Positions 19,586 through 28,157 of a DNA stretch of 46,788 nt are shown here, one piece after another (the first letter of the stretch is position 1; each line of letters starts with the position of its first letter). Under the pieces are notes generated by a model. That model made no database searches. It saw only the letters and a list, made by a program, of their open reading frames with translations, and had not been told where the DNA came from. Position numbers and translations under genes: made by a program. This stretch comes from Pseudomonadota bacterium (GTDB lineage: Bacteria; Pseudomonadota; Gammaproteobacteria; Xanthomonadales; Xanthomonadaceae), in the NCBI GenBank assembly GCA_018242465.1, contig JAFEBY010000061.1:1-46788 (forward strand), written 5' to 3'.

Positions 19586-19807
19586 TCAGGCGGCTTGTTC
19601 GGAGTGATAGCCAAGCCGGACCAGGATGCGGCGCTCGACCTCGCTCAACTGCGATTCCTCGAGTTCCTTGGCGTCAGTTGGGCGCATGTCGTAGGTGGTG
19701 AAGACATGCTGACGGTGGCCGAAGGCGCAGTATTCGCCATCACCAGTCTTGTATGAAATCGGGGCGCCGCACTTGCGGCAAAGCGTGGTGTCGTCCTTGG
19801 CTGCCAT
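19586..19807 (-). CDS. Small zinc-ribbon-like hypothetical protein
   Basis: A 73-aa protein, MAAKDDTTLCRKCGAPISYK at the N-terminus, with LCRKCG and YCAFGHRQH as probable zinc ligands (C-x2-C then C-x3-H-x2-H). The C-terminal half, TYDMRPTDAKELE then VERRILVRLGY, is shared with the 71-aa protein at 18855. I do not recognise a named family. It lies 36 bases upstream of arsC on the same strand, so both may be co-transcribed. The start ATG is chosen because the upstream open extension is not conserved in character. Confidence 0.6.
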   Translation of the reverse strand: MAAKDDTTLCRKCGAPISYKTGDGEYCAFGHRQHVFTTYDMRPTDAKELEESQLSEVERRILVRLGYHSEQAA

Positions 19808-19986
19808 ATACCTACGTCCTGTAGGGGAATACACGAAATCCCGTGTACGGGAGCGATCGTAGCACCGTGACACGGGTCTCGTCCTGCGTAAGCGTTCACA
19901 AAAATCGGAAGTCGATGCGGGCGGGAAATCCGGTAGGGCAATGTGTCCAAAGTGAATGGCCGCGCGTCATATGGCACTATGACCCC

Positions 19987-20748
19987 ATGACTGAGGTCCA
20001 GACATTCGACCTGGCTTCGATCCGGAGCAGTTGCGTGCACTGCTCGCTGCGGCAGCTGTGCCTGCCGGCGGGGATCGGCAGCGAGGAGTTGCGGCAGCTG
20101 GACGATATCGTGCGCCGCCGCCGGCCAATTGCCCAGAACGAGCGCCTATACCGGCTGGGAGACCCCCTCACGGCGGTATACGTGGCACGCGACGGCGCGT
20201 TCAAGACGGTTGCGATCAGTGAGTCGGGTGAGGAGCAGATCATCGGGTTCCATCTGCCTGGTGAGTTGATGGGCCTCGATGCTTTGGGCGCGGGCGTGCA
20301 TCGTTGCGAAGCGGTGGCGCTGGCCACCGCGAATGTCTGCGAGGTGCCGTTCGAACGGCTTTCAGAGGTTGCAGCGCAACTGCCCGGCCTGCAGCAGCAG
20401 TTGTTGCGGGTCATCGGCCAGAGTGTCGGCCGCGACCACGATCATCTCGGGATGCTGGTACGGCGGCAGGCGGTGGAACGTGTCGCATTGTTCCTGCATG
20501 GGCTTGCCGAACGCTACCGCAACATCGGTCAGTCGGCACTCGAATTCAAGTTGCCCATGAGCCGCGACGATATCGCGCACTACCTTGGCCTGGCGCTGGA
20601 AACGGTGAGTCGCGGCTTCAGCAAGCTGCAGGACGATGGCGTGATTGCGGTGCTGGGTCGCCAGATCGAAATCCGCGATCCGGAAGAGCTTGACCGCCTT
20701 GCCCACGGGGTGGAGCACGAGGAGCCACGCAACCGCAGCCGCGCCTGA
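19987..20748 (+). CDS. fnr: FNR-type oxygen-sensing transcription regulator (first copy)
   Basis: A Crp/FNR regulator of 253 aa. It has all four Fe-S cysteines of FNR: C16, C19 and C25 (CVHCSLRQLC) and C118 (ANVCEVPFE). A cyclic-nucleotide-type beta domain contains GFHLPGELMGLDALG, a dimer helix follows, and the HTH is DDIAHYLGLALETVSRGFSKL. The E-x2-SR recognition helix predicts binding to TTGAT-N4-ATCAA. Such sites precede ccoN, nirK, the NO reductase gene and hemN in this window. No FNR box is evident before this gene. It is convergent with the cco assembly genes. Confidence 0.93.
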   Translation: MTEVQTFDLASIRSSCVHCSLRQLCLPAGIGSEELRQLDDIVRRRRPIAQNERLYRLGDPLTAVYVARDGAFKTVAISESGEEQIIGFHLPGELMGLDALGAGVHRCEAVALATANVCEVPFERLSEVAAQLPGLQQQLLRVIGQSVGRDHDHLGMLVRRQAVERVALFLHGLAERYRNIGQSALEFKLPMSRDDIAHYLGLALETVSRGFSKLQDDGVIAVLGRQIEIRDPEELDRLAHGVEHEEPRNRSRA

Positions 20749-20751
20749 TTG

Positions 20752-21474
20752 TCAGGACGGCAGGCTCTGGCAGCCCAGTGCGGCCAAGACGCCGTGCAAG
20801 GCAGGAGCCTTCATCAGCAAGGGCGCGGTGAGCGTCAGTATTCCAGCGGACAGCACGCAGATGCCCATGGCGATGCGCCAGCCGCCGCGCTGCAGGCGCT
20901 GGCCCATGCGTGCGCCCGCCCAAGTGAGCGGCAACATGACCGGCAACGTGCCGAGGCCGAACGCGACCATCGTCATCGCGCCATTGATGGTGCTGGCCTG
21001 CAACCACGCGGCAGCGAGCAGAGTGGTGCTGAGGCCGCAGGGCATCCATCCCCACAACATGCCGAGCGCGATGCGCTTGCCGGTGGTATCTGCCGGCAAC
21101 AGGCGCCGTTGCAGCGGTCGCAGCCATTGCCATAGCCGGCTGCCGGGGCCGCCCGGGAAAGACAGGCGGCCACGACGGTCGAGCAGGCGCAGGGCTGCGA
21201 CGATCAATACCAGTCCGACTGCGGCGCGCAGCCCGAGCGTGAGCCAGGGCAGGCGAGCGACGCCCACGATGCCGTGTCCAACGCCACCGGCGATGGCGCC
21301 TGCAAGTGTGTAGCCGCCGATGCGTCCAAGATTCGGCTGCAACGCGCGCCACCAGCCGCCATGCTGCTGCACCGACAGGCCCGTGGCGATCCCGCCGCAC
21401 ATCACCGCGCAATGCGCACCACCGAGCAGTCCGCTCAGCAGGGCGCCACCGAGAACCAGCCAGTCAATCGGCAT
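20752..21474 (-). CDS. TauE/SafE-family membrane protein of the cco locus
   Basis: A 240-aa inner-membrane protein with about six helices. It starts MPIDWLVLGGALLSGLLGGA and has HCAVMCGGIATGL and LWGWMPCGLSTTLLAAAW. The two short Cys motifs (HCxxMCGG and MPCG) are typical of the cytochrome-biogenesis-like SafE proteins that follow ccoS in many cco clusters and have been linked to copper or oxidase maturation. The start has a strong GAGGAG before the ATG and overlaps ccoS by 11 bases. A sulfite exporter role is not supported by the context. Confidence 0.85.
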   Translation of the reverse strand: MPIDWLVLGGALLSGLLGGAHCAVMCGGIATGLSVQQHGGWWRALQPNLGRIGGYTLAGAIAGGVGHGIVGVARLPWLTLGLRAAVGLVLIVAALRLLDRRGRLSFPGGPGSRLWQWLRPLQRRLLPADTTGKRIALGMLWGWMPCGLSTTLLAAAWLQASTINGAMTMVAFGLGTLPVMLPLTWAGARMGQRLQRGGWRIAMGICVLSAGILTLTAPLLMKAPALHGVLAALGCQSLPS

Positions 21475-21649
21475 CGGGATGCTCCTCGCGGTGTTCAGGC
21501 GGGGTCGGCGCGTCGTCATCGACCAGGATGTCGAGCGCAGGGGTCTCGAGGTCGTCGAACTGCCCGCGCTTCACCGCCCACGCGAATGCCGCGATCGCCA
21601 CCACCAGCAGCATCAGGCTGAGCGGGATCAGCAGCAGCAGGATGATCAT
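21464..21649 (-). CDS. ccoS: Cbb3-type cytochrome oxidase assembly protein CcoS
   Basis: A 61-aa single-span membrane protein, MIILLLLIPLSLMLLVVAIA, then AFAWAVKRGQFDDLETPALD, the CcoS signature. It is needed to insert the cofactors of CcoN in studied species. It overlaps the ccoI stop (ATGA) and the downstream SafE-type gene by 11 bases. The acidic, His-containing tail (DDDAPTPPEHREEHPDAD) is variable in this family. Confidence 0.93.
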   Translation of the reverse strand: MIILLLLIPLSLMLLVVAIAAFAWAVKRGQFDDLETPALDILVDDDAPTPPEHREEHPDAD

Positions 21650-24057
21650 GCCCGCACCCGCGTCAGCCGCAATGCGTTGAGAGTCACGGCAAGGGATGAC
21701 AACGACATGCCGAGCGCGGCGATCCACGGCGTGACCATGCCCATGGCGGCCAGCGGCAAAGCCAGCAGGTTGTAACCGATCGCCCAGGCGAAGTTCTCGC
21801 CGATGATGCGGCGCGTCCTGCGTGCCAGTGCGAGCGCGGCAGGAATGCGCATGAGTGCGGGTGAGGCCAGGACGAGGTCGGCGGAACGTTGCGCCAGCGC
21901 CGCGCCTTCACCGACCGCGATGGAGACATCGGCGCCGGCGAGGACCGGGGCGTCGTTGAGACCGTCGCCGACCATCGCGACGTTGGCGCCACCTGCCTGC
22001 AGGCGGCGGACGAAGGCGAGTTTGTCTTCGGGGGATTGCCGTGCGTGCGCATCGTCGATGCCGAGGCGGGTGGCGAGGCGTTCGACTGCAGTCTGCGAAT
22101 CCCCGCTGGAAAGATGCAGGTCGATCCCGAGCCGCCGCAGCGCGGCCAGTGCCTCGCGAGCGTCGCCGCGTTCGCTTTCGCGGATGGCGAAGCGCGCGGC
22201 GGCGTGTTCGCCATCCCCAAGCCAGATCGCGCCATCGTCGTTGCCCGCGCATGCGAAAGCGGCCTGGCCAATGCGCCAGCGCCGGCCATCGACCACGCCT
22301 TCGATGCCCTTGCCGCGGTGCGTGGTGACGTCACTGGCTATCGTCGTGCCGATCGCGGGATCATGGAAGGCGCGTGCCAGCGGGTGCGTGCTGCCATGTT
22401 CGAGTGCGCGGGCGATCCGCAGCGCGGTGTCGCGATCGATGTCATCGAACGTTGCGATGCCATCGATCACCGGCGATCCGTCGCCCAGGGTTCCGGTCTT
22501 GTCGAAGACGACATGGTCGACACGCGCCAGTCGATCGAGCGCATCGGCGCCAACCGGCAGCATGCCCAGTTTCGCCAGCGTGCCATTGGCGGACGCGAGT
22601 GCGGCCGGCACCGCCAGCGACAGCGCGCACGGACAACTGATCGCCAGCAACGACAACGTGACTTCGAGTGCGCGCGATGGGTCGTGGCTGCGCCAAGCGA
22701 AAAATACGATGACAGCAGCGGCCAGCATCGCCAGCACGAACCAGGTCGCGATGCGGTCGGCGGTACGCGCGAGCGGCGGGCGGTGGGCCTGCGCCTGTTC
22801 GGCCAGTCGCGCCAGTTGCGACAATCGCGTCGCCGGTCCGGTGGCGGTGACGCGAATGCGTGCAGGGCGATCGCCACAGATCGTTCCGGCGAAAATCGCT
22901 TCGCCCGCGGTCTTGCCGATGCCATGGGACTCGCCGGTCAGCAAGGCTTCGGCGAAGGTAGCGTGGTCATCGAGCAGGCTGCCATCCGCGGGAACGTGCT
23001 CGCCACTGGCGATGCAGACGATATCGCCGGACTGCAGCGCGGCCAGCGGCACGTGTTCACGGGTGCCATCGGCGCGTTCGCGCAGGGCCAGCGCCGGCCG
23101 TGCCCGGGCCAGTGCGTCCACCTGTGCCGATGCGGTGCTGCGCGCGCGTTGTTCCAGCATGCGCGCCAGCAGCAACAGGAACACGAACATCACCGCGGCG
23201 TCGTACCAGACTTGCGAACCGCCCCGGATCGTTTCGGCTACGCTGGCGAAATAGGCCAGCAGCACCGATGTCGTGATCAGCGTGTCCATGCCAAGGCTGC
23301 GATGGTGCAATTCCCGCCAGCAGCCGGACAGGAACGGCCAACCAGCGTAGAACACCACGGGCGTGGAGACGAGGAAGGTGATCCAGCGAAAGAAATCGCG
23401 CATCGCCAGCGACATTTCGCCGCGGGTGTCGAGATAGAGCGCTTCGGCGAACATCATCGCCTGCATCGCCCCGAGTCCGGCGATGCCGAGCCTGAGCAGC
23501 CATCGGTTGCGTTCGTGGCGACGCATGCGTTCTCCGGCATCGCCGGTCGCCAGCCACGGCCGATAACCGAGTGATTGCAGTCGGCGCAATGCGGTCGACA
23601 AGCGGATGCACGCCGGATCCCAGGCGATGCGGATGCGGCCGGTCACGGCGTTGGCGCTGACCTCGAGCACGCCGGGTTCGCGCGCAATCGCCCGATCGAT
23701 CAGCCACGCGCAGGCGGCGCAGCGCATGCCGTTGGTGAGCAGGGTGAGTTCGCGGCCGCCGGGGACGGCGCGTGCATGTTCGGCGAGGATGTCCTCGCGA
23801 TCCCATAGCGTGAGATCGGAATCATCCCCAGTGACGCGTGCGGCCGGCGCGCTGCGCAGGCGATAGTAGTCGTCGAGCCGGGCGTCGCGGATCCACGCCG
23901 CCGCGGCCGCGCAACCGTCGCAGCAGAAGGCGCGTTCGGCACCATCGAGTTCGGCAAGCGCGGGGCTGGACGGCAAGGCTTCGTTGCAGTGGAAGCAGGT
24001 GTAAGTGGCGAGCGTTGCGCTGGCCGTGCCTGTGAAGTCCGCGGGCACGCTGTTCAT
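21646..24057 (-). CDS. ccoI: Copper-translocating P1B-ATPase for cbb3 oxidase
   Basis: An 803-aa copper exporter delivering Cu to the cbb3 oxidase. The N-terminal Cys-rich region (CFHCNEALP and FCCDGCAAAA) typical of CcoI/FixI is followed by a heavy-metal domain with GMRCAACAW. Eight helices then include the ion motif SCPCALSLAVPAA. The cytoplasmic domains hold TGES (actuator), DKTGTLGDG (phosphorylation Asp), STHPLA and GDGLNDAPVL. It lies between ccoH and ccoS in the usual ccoGHIS order. The start sits 5 bases after the ccoH stop. Confidence 0.96.
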   Translation of the reverse strand: MNSVPADFTGTASATLATYTCFHCNEALPSSPALAELDGAERAFCCDGCAAAAAWIRDARLDDYYRLRSAPAARVTGDDSDLTLWDREDILAEHARAVPGGRELTLLTNGMRCAACAWLIDRAIAREPGVLEVSANAVTGRIRIAWDPACIRLSTALRRLQSLGYRPWLATGDAGERMRRHERNRWLLRLGIAGLGAMQAMMFAEALYLDTRGEMSLAMRDFFRWITFLVSTPVVFYAGWPFLSGCWRELHHRSLGMDTLITTSVLLAYFASVAETIRGGSQVWYDAAVMFVFLLLLARMLEQRARSTASAQVDALARARPALALRERADGTREHVPLAALQSGDIVCIASGEHVPADGSLLDDHATFAEALLTGESHGIGKTAGEAIFAGTICGDRPARIRVTATGPATRLSQLARLAEQAQAHRPPLARTADRIATWFVLAMLAAAVIVFFAWRSHDPSRALEVTLSLLAISCPCALSLAVPAALASANGTLAKLGMLPVGADALDRLARVDHVVFDKTGTLGDGSPVIDGIATFDDIDRDTALRIARALEHGSTHPLARAFHDPAIGTTIASDVTTHRGKGIEGVVDGRRWRIGQAAFACAGNDDGAIWLGDGEHAAARFAIRESERGDAREALAALRRLGIDLHLSSGDSQTAVERLATRLGIDDAHARQSPEDKLAFVRRLQAGGANVAMVGDGLNDAPVLAGADVSIAVGEGAALAQRSADLVLASPALMRIPAALALARRTRRIIGENFAWAIGYNLLALPLAAMGMVTPWIAALGMSLSSLAVTLNALRLTRVRA

Positions 24058-24062
24058 GGTGA

Positions 24063-24584
24063 TCAGTCGCTGCCGATCGCGGGATGCAGATAGATGGCCT
24101 GTTGTCGTGCAATCCAGCGCCCATGCAGTTTCCAGGCGCCATTCGCGGGTGTCAGCTGCACGTTCCAGTCATGCGACAGGTCGATGTCCTGCGCCTTGCT
24201 CCAGCCATTCGCCGTTGGTGCCAGTTCCACCACCATGTCGAGCTTGGCGGCTGTCGGATGATGCAGCAAGAGTTGCAGGGGGGCGTGGCGATCGAACTCG
24301 CCTGACACCGGGTCCACTTCGATCGTGCCCTTGGCTGTGCGCGCGACCGCACTCAGGTGCAATTGCTGTGCACGGGCATCGGGCGTGAGATCGGTGGTCT
24401 GGATTTGCGCCGTGTGCTGGACAGTATCAGGCACCAAGTCGTTGTTGCCGGACGAGTGTGCAGACTCATATAGCAGTGCGAACGAGGCGAAGACGGCTGC
24501 AGCAGGGATGGCAAAAACCAGCCACACCATCGGTTCGCGCCACGGACTGCGTTTCTGTACGGGAGATTCGGGGTTGTCGTTCAT
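24063..24584 (-). CDS. ccoH: FixH/CcoH family assembly protein
   Basis: A 173-aa protein with a cytoplasmic N-terminus (MNDNPESPVQKRSPWREPMV), one helix (WLVFAIPAAAVFASFALLY) and a periplasmic domain ending DWNVQLTPANGAWKLHGRW, the FixH fold pattern. It is needed for stable cbb3 assembly. The ATG overlaps the ccoG stop (ATGA). The protein is shadowed by a longer open frame starting further upstream inside ccoG, but the helix position and the overlap support this start. Confidence 0.9.
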   Translation of the reverse strand: MNDNPESPVQKRSPWREPMVWLVFAIPAAAVFASFALLYESAHSSGNNDLVPDTVQHTAQIQTTDLTPDARAQQLHLSAVARTAKGTIEVDPVSGEFDRHAPLQLLLHHPTAAKLDMVVELAPTANGWSKAQDIDLSHDWNVQLTPANGAWKLHGRWIARQQAIYLHPAIGSD

Positions 24585-26134
24585 TGCACCGGTCCGAAGA
24601 AGCTGCTTTCCACTTCCTTGCGGACGCTGTTGTCGGCATTCGTCACGATGAAGCGGAGATCGTGGCGACCCTGCACCGGCGATCTCGCCTGCACCGTCAG
24701 CACCACCGATGCGACATCGCCGGCAGGTACCGTCACGGGGGCGATGTCGCGCAAGGCGAGGGCATCCTGGTCGCGCGCTGCGGGAACCAGGACGATCGTG
24801 TATTGCTGCGGGCGGTCGCTCTTGTTGGCGAGCTTGAGGGTGTAGCCGTTCTCGATGCCAGCGGCGGTCTCGCGATAGAGCGCGTTGCGATCGCGCAGGA
24901 TTTCCGCGATCAGCGGCGAACGCGTGGCAACGCCCCAAGCGAAGCCTGCAAGCAACGCCAGCAGGATGAGGCCGTAGACCACAATGCGGGGGCGCAGCAC
25001 CTTGGTGCGACTGCCGTCGAGTGCGTTCTGGGTGGTATTGCGGATCAGCCCCTTGCGGTAGCCCATCTTGGCCATCACGTCGTCGCAGGCATCAATGCAG
25101 GCGCCGCAGGCGATGCATTCGTATTGCAGGCCGTTGCGGATGTCGATGCCGACCGGGCAGACCTGGACGCAGATCGTGCAATCGATGCAGTCGCCAAGTT
25201 CTTCCGGTGCGAACTTCGGCAATGGCTGCACTTCGGTTCCGACGGCGTTGTCGAAGGTGATGGTGCCCTTGGCCTGTGCGCGTGAATCGGCGGCACTGGG
25301 GTGGCGGCTGGCGCGGAAGACATAGTCGTAAGCGGTGGCGAGATCGAGCAGGCCGCGGCCGCGCGTGAAAACGTCGGCGATGCTGCGTTTGCGTGGGCCG
25401 CGCGGTTCGCCGCGCATGGCGTCATAGGCGATGATCAGCGTGTTGCGGTCGAACATCGCGCTCTGGAAGCGCGCATACGGGCACATGTACTTGCACACCT
25501 GTTCGCGCAGGAATCCGGCGTTGCCCCAGGTGGCGAAGGCGTAGAACAGGATCCAGAACGTTTCCCAGCCGTTGATTCCGAAGGGCAGGCGCGACCACAG
25601 CTCACGGATTGGGACGAAATAGCCGACGAAGGTGAAGCCGGTCCACAGCGCGAACACGATCCACGACACATGCTTGCCGCCCTTGCGCAGCAGCTTGTCG
25701 CGCGACCAAGGCGCGGCATCGAGCTTGATGCGCGCGTTGCGGTCGCCTTCGCACCAGCGCTCGATCCACAGGAAGGTTTCGGTCCATACCGTCTGCGGGC
25801 AGGCGTAGCCGCACCACAGGCGGCCGGCGAGGGCGGTAAAGAAGAACAGCGAGACGCCGGCGATGATCAACAGCAGCGCCAGCAGCGGAAAATCCTGCGG
25901 CCAGAAAGTCAGGCCAAAGACATGAAACTTGCGCGCAGGCAGATCGAACAACACTGCCTGGTGGCCGTCCCAGCGCAGCCATGCGAAGCCGTAGAACATG
26001 CCGAGCAGCCATGCCACCGCAATCTTGCGCAGGCGATCGAAGCGCCCGCTGACATCGCGTGGATAGACCTTGCGTTCGCTGACGTAATACGAGCCTTCGT
26101 CCTCAGCCAACGCGATATCGATGGTTTTCTTCAT
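24581..26134 (-). CDS. ccoG: Cytochrome c oxidase accessory protein CcoG (FixG/RdxA)
   Basis: A 517-aa polyferredoxin membrane protein, reported as a cupric reductase in cbb3 assembly. Five helices include FTALAGRLWCGYACPQTVWTE and EQVCKYMCPYARFQ. Two 4Fe-4S motifs occur in CIDCTICVQVCP and CIACGACIDACDDVM. The C-terminal periplasmic domain is Ig-like (YTLKLANKSDRPQQYTIVL). It overlaps the small gene upstream and ccoH downstream by 4 bases each. Confidence 0.95.
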   Translation of the reverse strand: MKKTIDIALAEDEGSYYVSERKVYPRDVSGRFDRLRKIAVAWLLGMFYGFAWLRWDGHQAVLFDLPARKFHVFGLTFWPQDFPLLALLLIIAGVSLFFFTALAGRLWCGYACPQTVWTETFLWIERWCEGDRNARIKLDAAPWSRDKLLRKGGKHVSWIVFALWTGFTFVGYFVPIRELWSRLPFGINGWETFWILFYAFATWGNAGFLREQVCKYMCPYARFQSAMFDRNTLIIAYDAMRGEPRGPRKRSIADVFTRGRGLLDLATAYDYVFRASRHPSAADSRAQAKGTITFDNAVGTEVQPLPKFAPEELGDCIDCTICVQVCPVGIDIRNGLQYECIACGACIDACDDVMAKMGYRKGLIRNTTQNALDGSRTKVLRPRIVVYGLILLALLAGFAWGVATRSPLIAEILRDRNALYRETAAGIENGYTLKLANKSDRPQQYTIVLVPAARDQDALALRDIAPVTVPAGDVASVVLTVQARSPVQGRHDLRFIVTNADNSVRKEVESSFFGPVQ

Positions 26135-26418
26135 TGCAGGGGGCGGTTGAAGCGGCTACCCGGGCGCAGCAGCCACCAGGTGAACAGACTGGAGGATGAT
26201 GTGGCCAGCCAGAACATGAAGAAGCCGACGGTGTAGCCCATCTCGCGGGTGATCTGCAGTGACGGGAAGGTCAGGTCGCGCAAGGCCAACGGGTCAACGA
26301 AGGCGAAGAACACCATCGTCGCCACGCCGGCAGCGAAGAAGCTCGGCCAGGCGATTGCACCGATACGCTGCGCCAGCGGGCGTGGCGGGTGATCGAAGTC
26401 GCGATTGCCTTCCGTCAT
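26131..26418 (-). CDS. Uncharacterised small membrane protein between ccoP and ccoG
   Basis: A 95-aa protein, MTEGNRDFDHPPRPLAQRIG at the N-terminus, with two hydrophobic helices (about 22-45 and 60-85, TVGFFMFWLATSSSSLFTWW). It starts 5 bases after the ccoP stop and overlaps ccoG by 4 bases, so it is an integral part of the operon. I know no name for it, and the standard ccoNOQP-ccoGHIS set lacks it. A role in assembly or stability of the cbb3 oxidase is inferred from position only. Confidence 0.8.
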   Translation of the reverse strand: MTEGNRDFDHPPRPLAQRIGAIAWPSFFAAGVATMVFFAFVDPLALRDLTFPSLQITREMGYTVGFFMFWLATSSSSLFTWWLLRPGSRFNRPLQ

Positions 26419-26423
26419 GGTCG

Positions 26424-27362
26424 TCACTTCGTGGCAGGAGCCGCCATTTTGCCAGCATTGCCAGGATGGGACAGTGACCACACGTAGGCGGCGGCAAGGC
26501 GCGAACGCGTCTCGCCCAGGATCGGGCGATGCGCCGGCATGACGCCGTGGCGGCCGTTGGCGATGCTCTCGTGGATGGCCGCGTTGCTGCCGCCATACAG
26601 CCACACGCTGTCGGTCAGGTCAGGCGCGCCGAGCTGCTGGTTGCCCTTGCCGTCGGGACCGTGGCAGGCCACACACACACCTTCGTACAGTGCCTTGCCC
26701 TTGACGGCCATGAAGTCGAGCGGCTTGTCCGGCTGCCCCAGCGCATGCACGTAGGCGACCACATAGTCGACGGCGTTCTCGCCATCCATGCCGGTCAGTA
26801 CCGGGCCCCAGGACGGCATCACGCCATCGCGGCCATCAAGAACCGATTGCAGGACCTGGTCGGGGGAGCCGCCCCATTTCCATTCCTGATCGGTCAGGTT
26901 GGGATAACCAATCGCGCCCTTGGCCGAAGAGCCGTGGCAGGTCGCGCAGGTGTTGTTGAAGATCGAACGGCCCAGCTTCACCGCTTCGGGATTGCCCGCG
27001 AGCACGTCGATCGATTGGCCCTTGAACGGTGCGAAGGTTGCCTCGAGGGTGGCGTCGTAGGCGGCCTTTTGCTGCGCGTATTCGCCCTTCGAACTCCAGT
27101 GGCCGAGCCCCGGAAAAGTCCCCAGACCACCGAACCAGAAGAGGTAGCCGATGGCGAACACGATCGCAATGAAAAATCCGTTGATCCACCAGCGTGGCAT
27201 CGGCTTGTTGTATTCGGTGATGTCACCGTCCCAGTAGTGACTGGTGTCTTCGGGTTTGGGATCCCCGGGGCGGCGCTTGGCCGTCCACCACAGCAACCAG
27301 GCGCAGCCCAAAAGATTGAACGCGATCAGCGCTATGACGAACAAGTTCCATGCATTGCTCAT
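26424..27362 (-). CDS. ccoP: Cbb3-type cytochrome c oxidase subunit III (dihaem)
   Basis: A 312-aa membrane-anchored dihaem cytochrome c passing electrons to CcoO/CcoN. Two N-terminal helices are MSNAWNLFVIALIAFNLLG, then (after the DITEYNKPMPRWW signature) FFIAIVFAIGYLFWF. Two haem sites are CATCHGSSAKG and CVACHGPDGKG, with distal Met candidates in GVMPSWG and GVMPAHRP. The start overlaps the ccoQ stop by 4 bases. Confidence 0.97.
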   Translation of the reverse strand: MSNAWNLFVIALIAFNLLGCAWLLWWTAKRRPGDPKPEDTSHYWDGDITEYNKPMPRWWINGFFIAIVFAIGYLFWFGGLGTFPGLGHWSSKGEYAQQKAAYDATLEATFAPFKGQSIDVLAGNPEAVKLGRSIFNNTCATCHGSSAKGAIGYPNLTDQEWKWGGSPDQVLQSVLDGRDGVMPSWGPVLTGMDGENAVDYVVAYVHALGQPDKPLDFMAVKGKALYEGVCVACHGPDGKGNQQLGAPDLTDSVWLYGGSNAAIHESIANGRHGVMPAHRPILGETRSRLAAAYVWSLSHPGNAGKMAAPATK

Positions 27363-27529
27363 TGGCTGGCCCCCTCGTCGGTGGTCATTTCCTCGCCGGG
27401 GGGCACGCCGTCATCCACGGCCAGGCGAGCGGCAGCGGCGAATTCGTTGCGCAGGCGCGGCTGCCATGCCCAGATCCACATGGCGATGAACAGCAGCAAC
27501 ATCATGGTGGTCACGATTCCCGAAAGCAT
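27359..27529 (-). CDS. ccoQ: Cbb3-type oxidase subunit CcoQ/FixQ
   Basis: A 56-aa protein, MLSGIVTTMMLLLFIAMWIW followed by AWQPRLRNEFAAAARLAVDD. It is a single-span protein of the CcoQ size and pattern, which stabilises CcoP in the complex. The ribosome binding site GAGTGAGGA precedes the ATG. It lies 3 bases after ccoO and overlaps ccoP (ATGA). Confidence 0.92.
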   Translation of the reverse strand: MLSGIVTTMMLLLFIAMWIWAWQPRLRNEFAAAARLAVDDGVPPGEEMTTDEGASQ

Positions 27530-27532
27530 TCC

Positions 27533-28147
27533 TCACTCTCCCCGCGGTGCGTGTTTGCCGAGGCCCTGCAGGTAGGCGACCACGGCGTCGAGTTCGGTTT
27601 TGCCGGCGACGTCGTCTGCTGCCTTCGCGATCTCGGCGTCGGTGTAAGGATCCCCGATGCGCTTGAGTGCGCGCATGTGTGCGGTGATTTCCTGGCCATC
27701 CAGCGGGTTCTTCCCCAGCCAGGGGAATGCCGGCATGTTCGATTCCGGGACCACATCGCGCGGATTGTTGAGGTGCACGCGATGCCAGTCGTCGGAATAG
27801 CGGCCGCCAACGCGGGCGAGGTCGGGGCCGGTGCGCTTGCTGCCCCACTGGAACGGATGGTCATAGACCGATTCGCCAGCCAGCGAGTAGTGACCATAGC
27901 GCTCGGTTTCGAAGCGCAGTGTGCGCACCATCTGCGAATGGCAGTTGTAGCAGCCTTCGCGGATGTAGACGTCCCGCCCTGCAAGTTGCAGTGCCGGGTA
28001 GGGCTTGACGCCTGGCAACGGCTTGATTGCCTCGGCCTGGAACATCAGCGGGACGATCTCGGCAAGACCGCCAAGCGAGACCGCGATGGCGACCAGCACT
28101 GCCAGCAGGCCGATGTTTTTTTCGATTTTCTCGTGTGCGATTCCCAT
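27533..28147 (-). CDS. ccoO: Cbb3-type cytochrome c oxidase subunit II (monohaem)
   Basis: A 204-aa membrane-anchored monohaem cytochrome c. One N-terminal helix ([20 protein letters not shown]) is followed by the haem site [15 protein letters not shown] and the conserved blocks [20 protein letters not shown] and [12 protein letters not shown] (distal Met). The ribosome binding site AGGAAAAG precedes the ATG, 10 bases after ccoN. Confidence 0.97.
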   Translation of the reverse strand: MGIAHEKIEKNIGLLAVLVAIAVSLGGLAEIVPLMFQAEAIKPLPGVKPYPALQLAGRDVYIREGCYNCHSQMVRTLRFETERYGHYSLAGESVYDHPFQWGSKRTGPDLARVGGRYSDDWHRVHLNNPRDVVPESNMPAFPWLGKNPLDGQEITAHMRALKRIGDPYTDAEIAKAADDVAGKTELDAVVAYLQGLGKHAPRGE

Positions 28148-28157
28148 CGTCTTTTCC

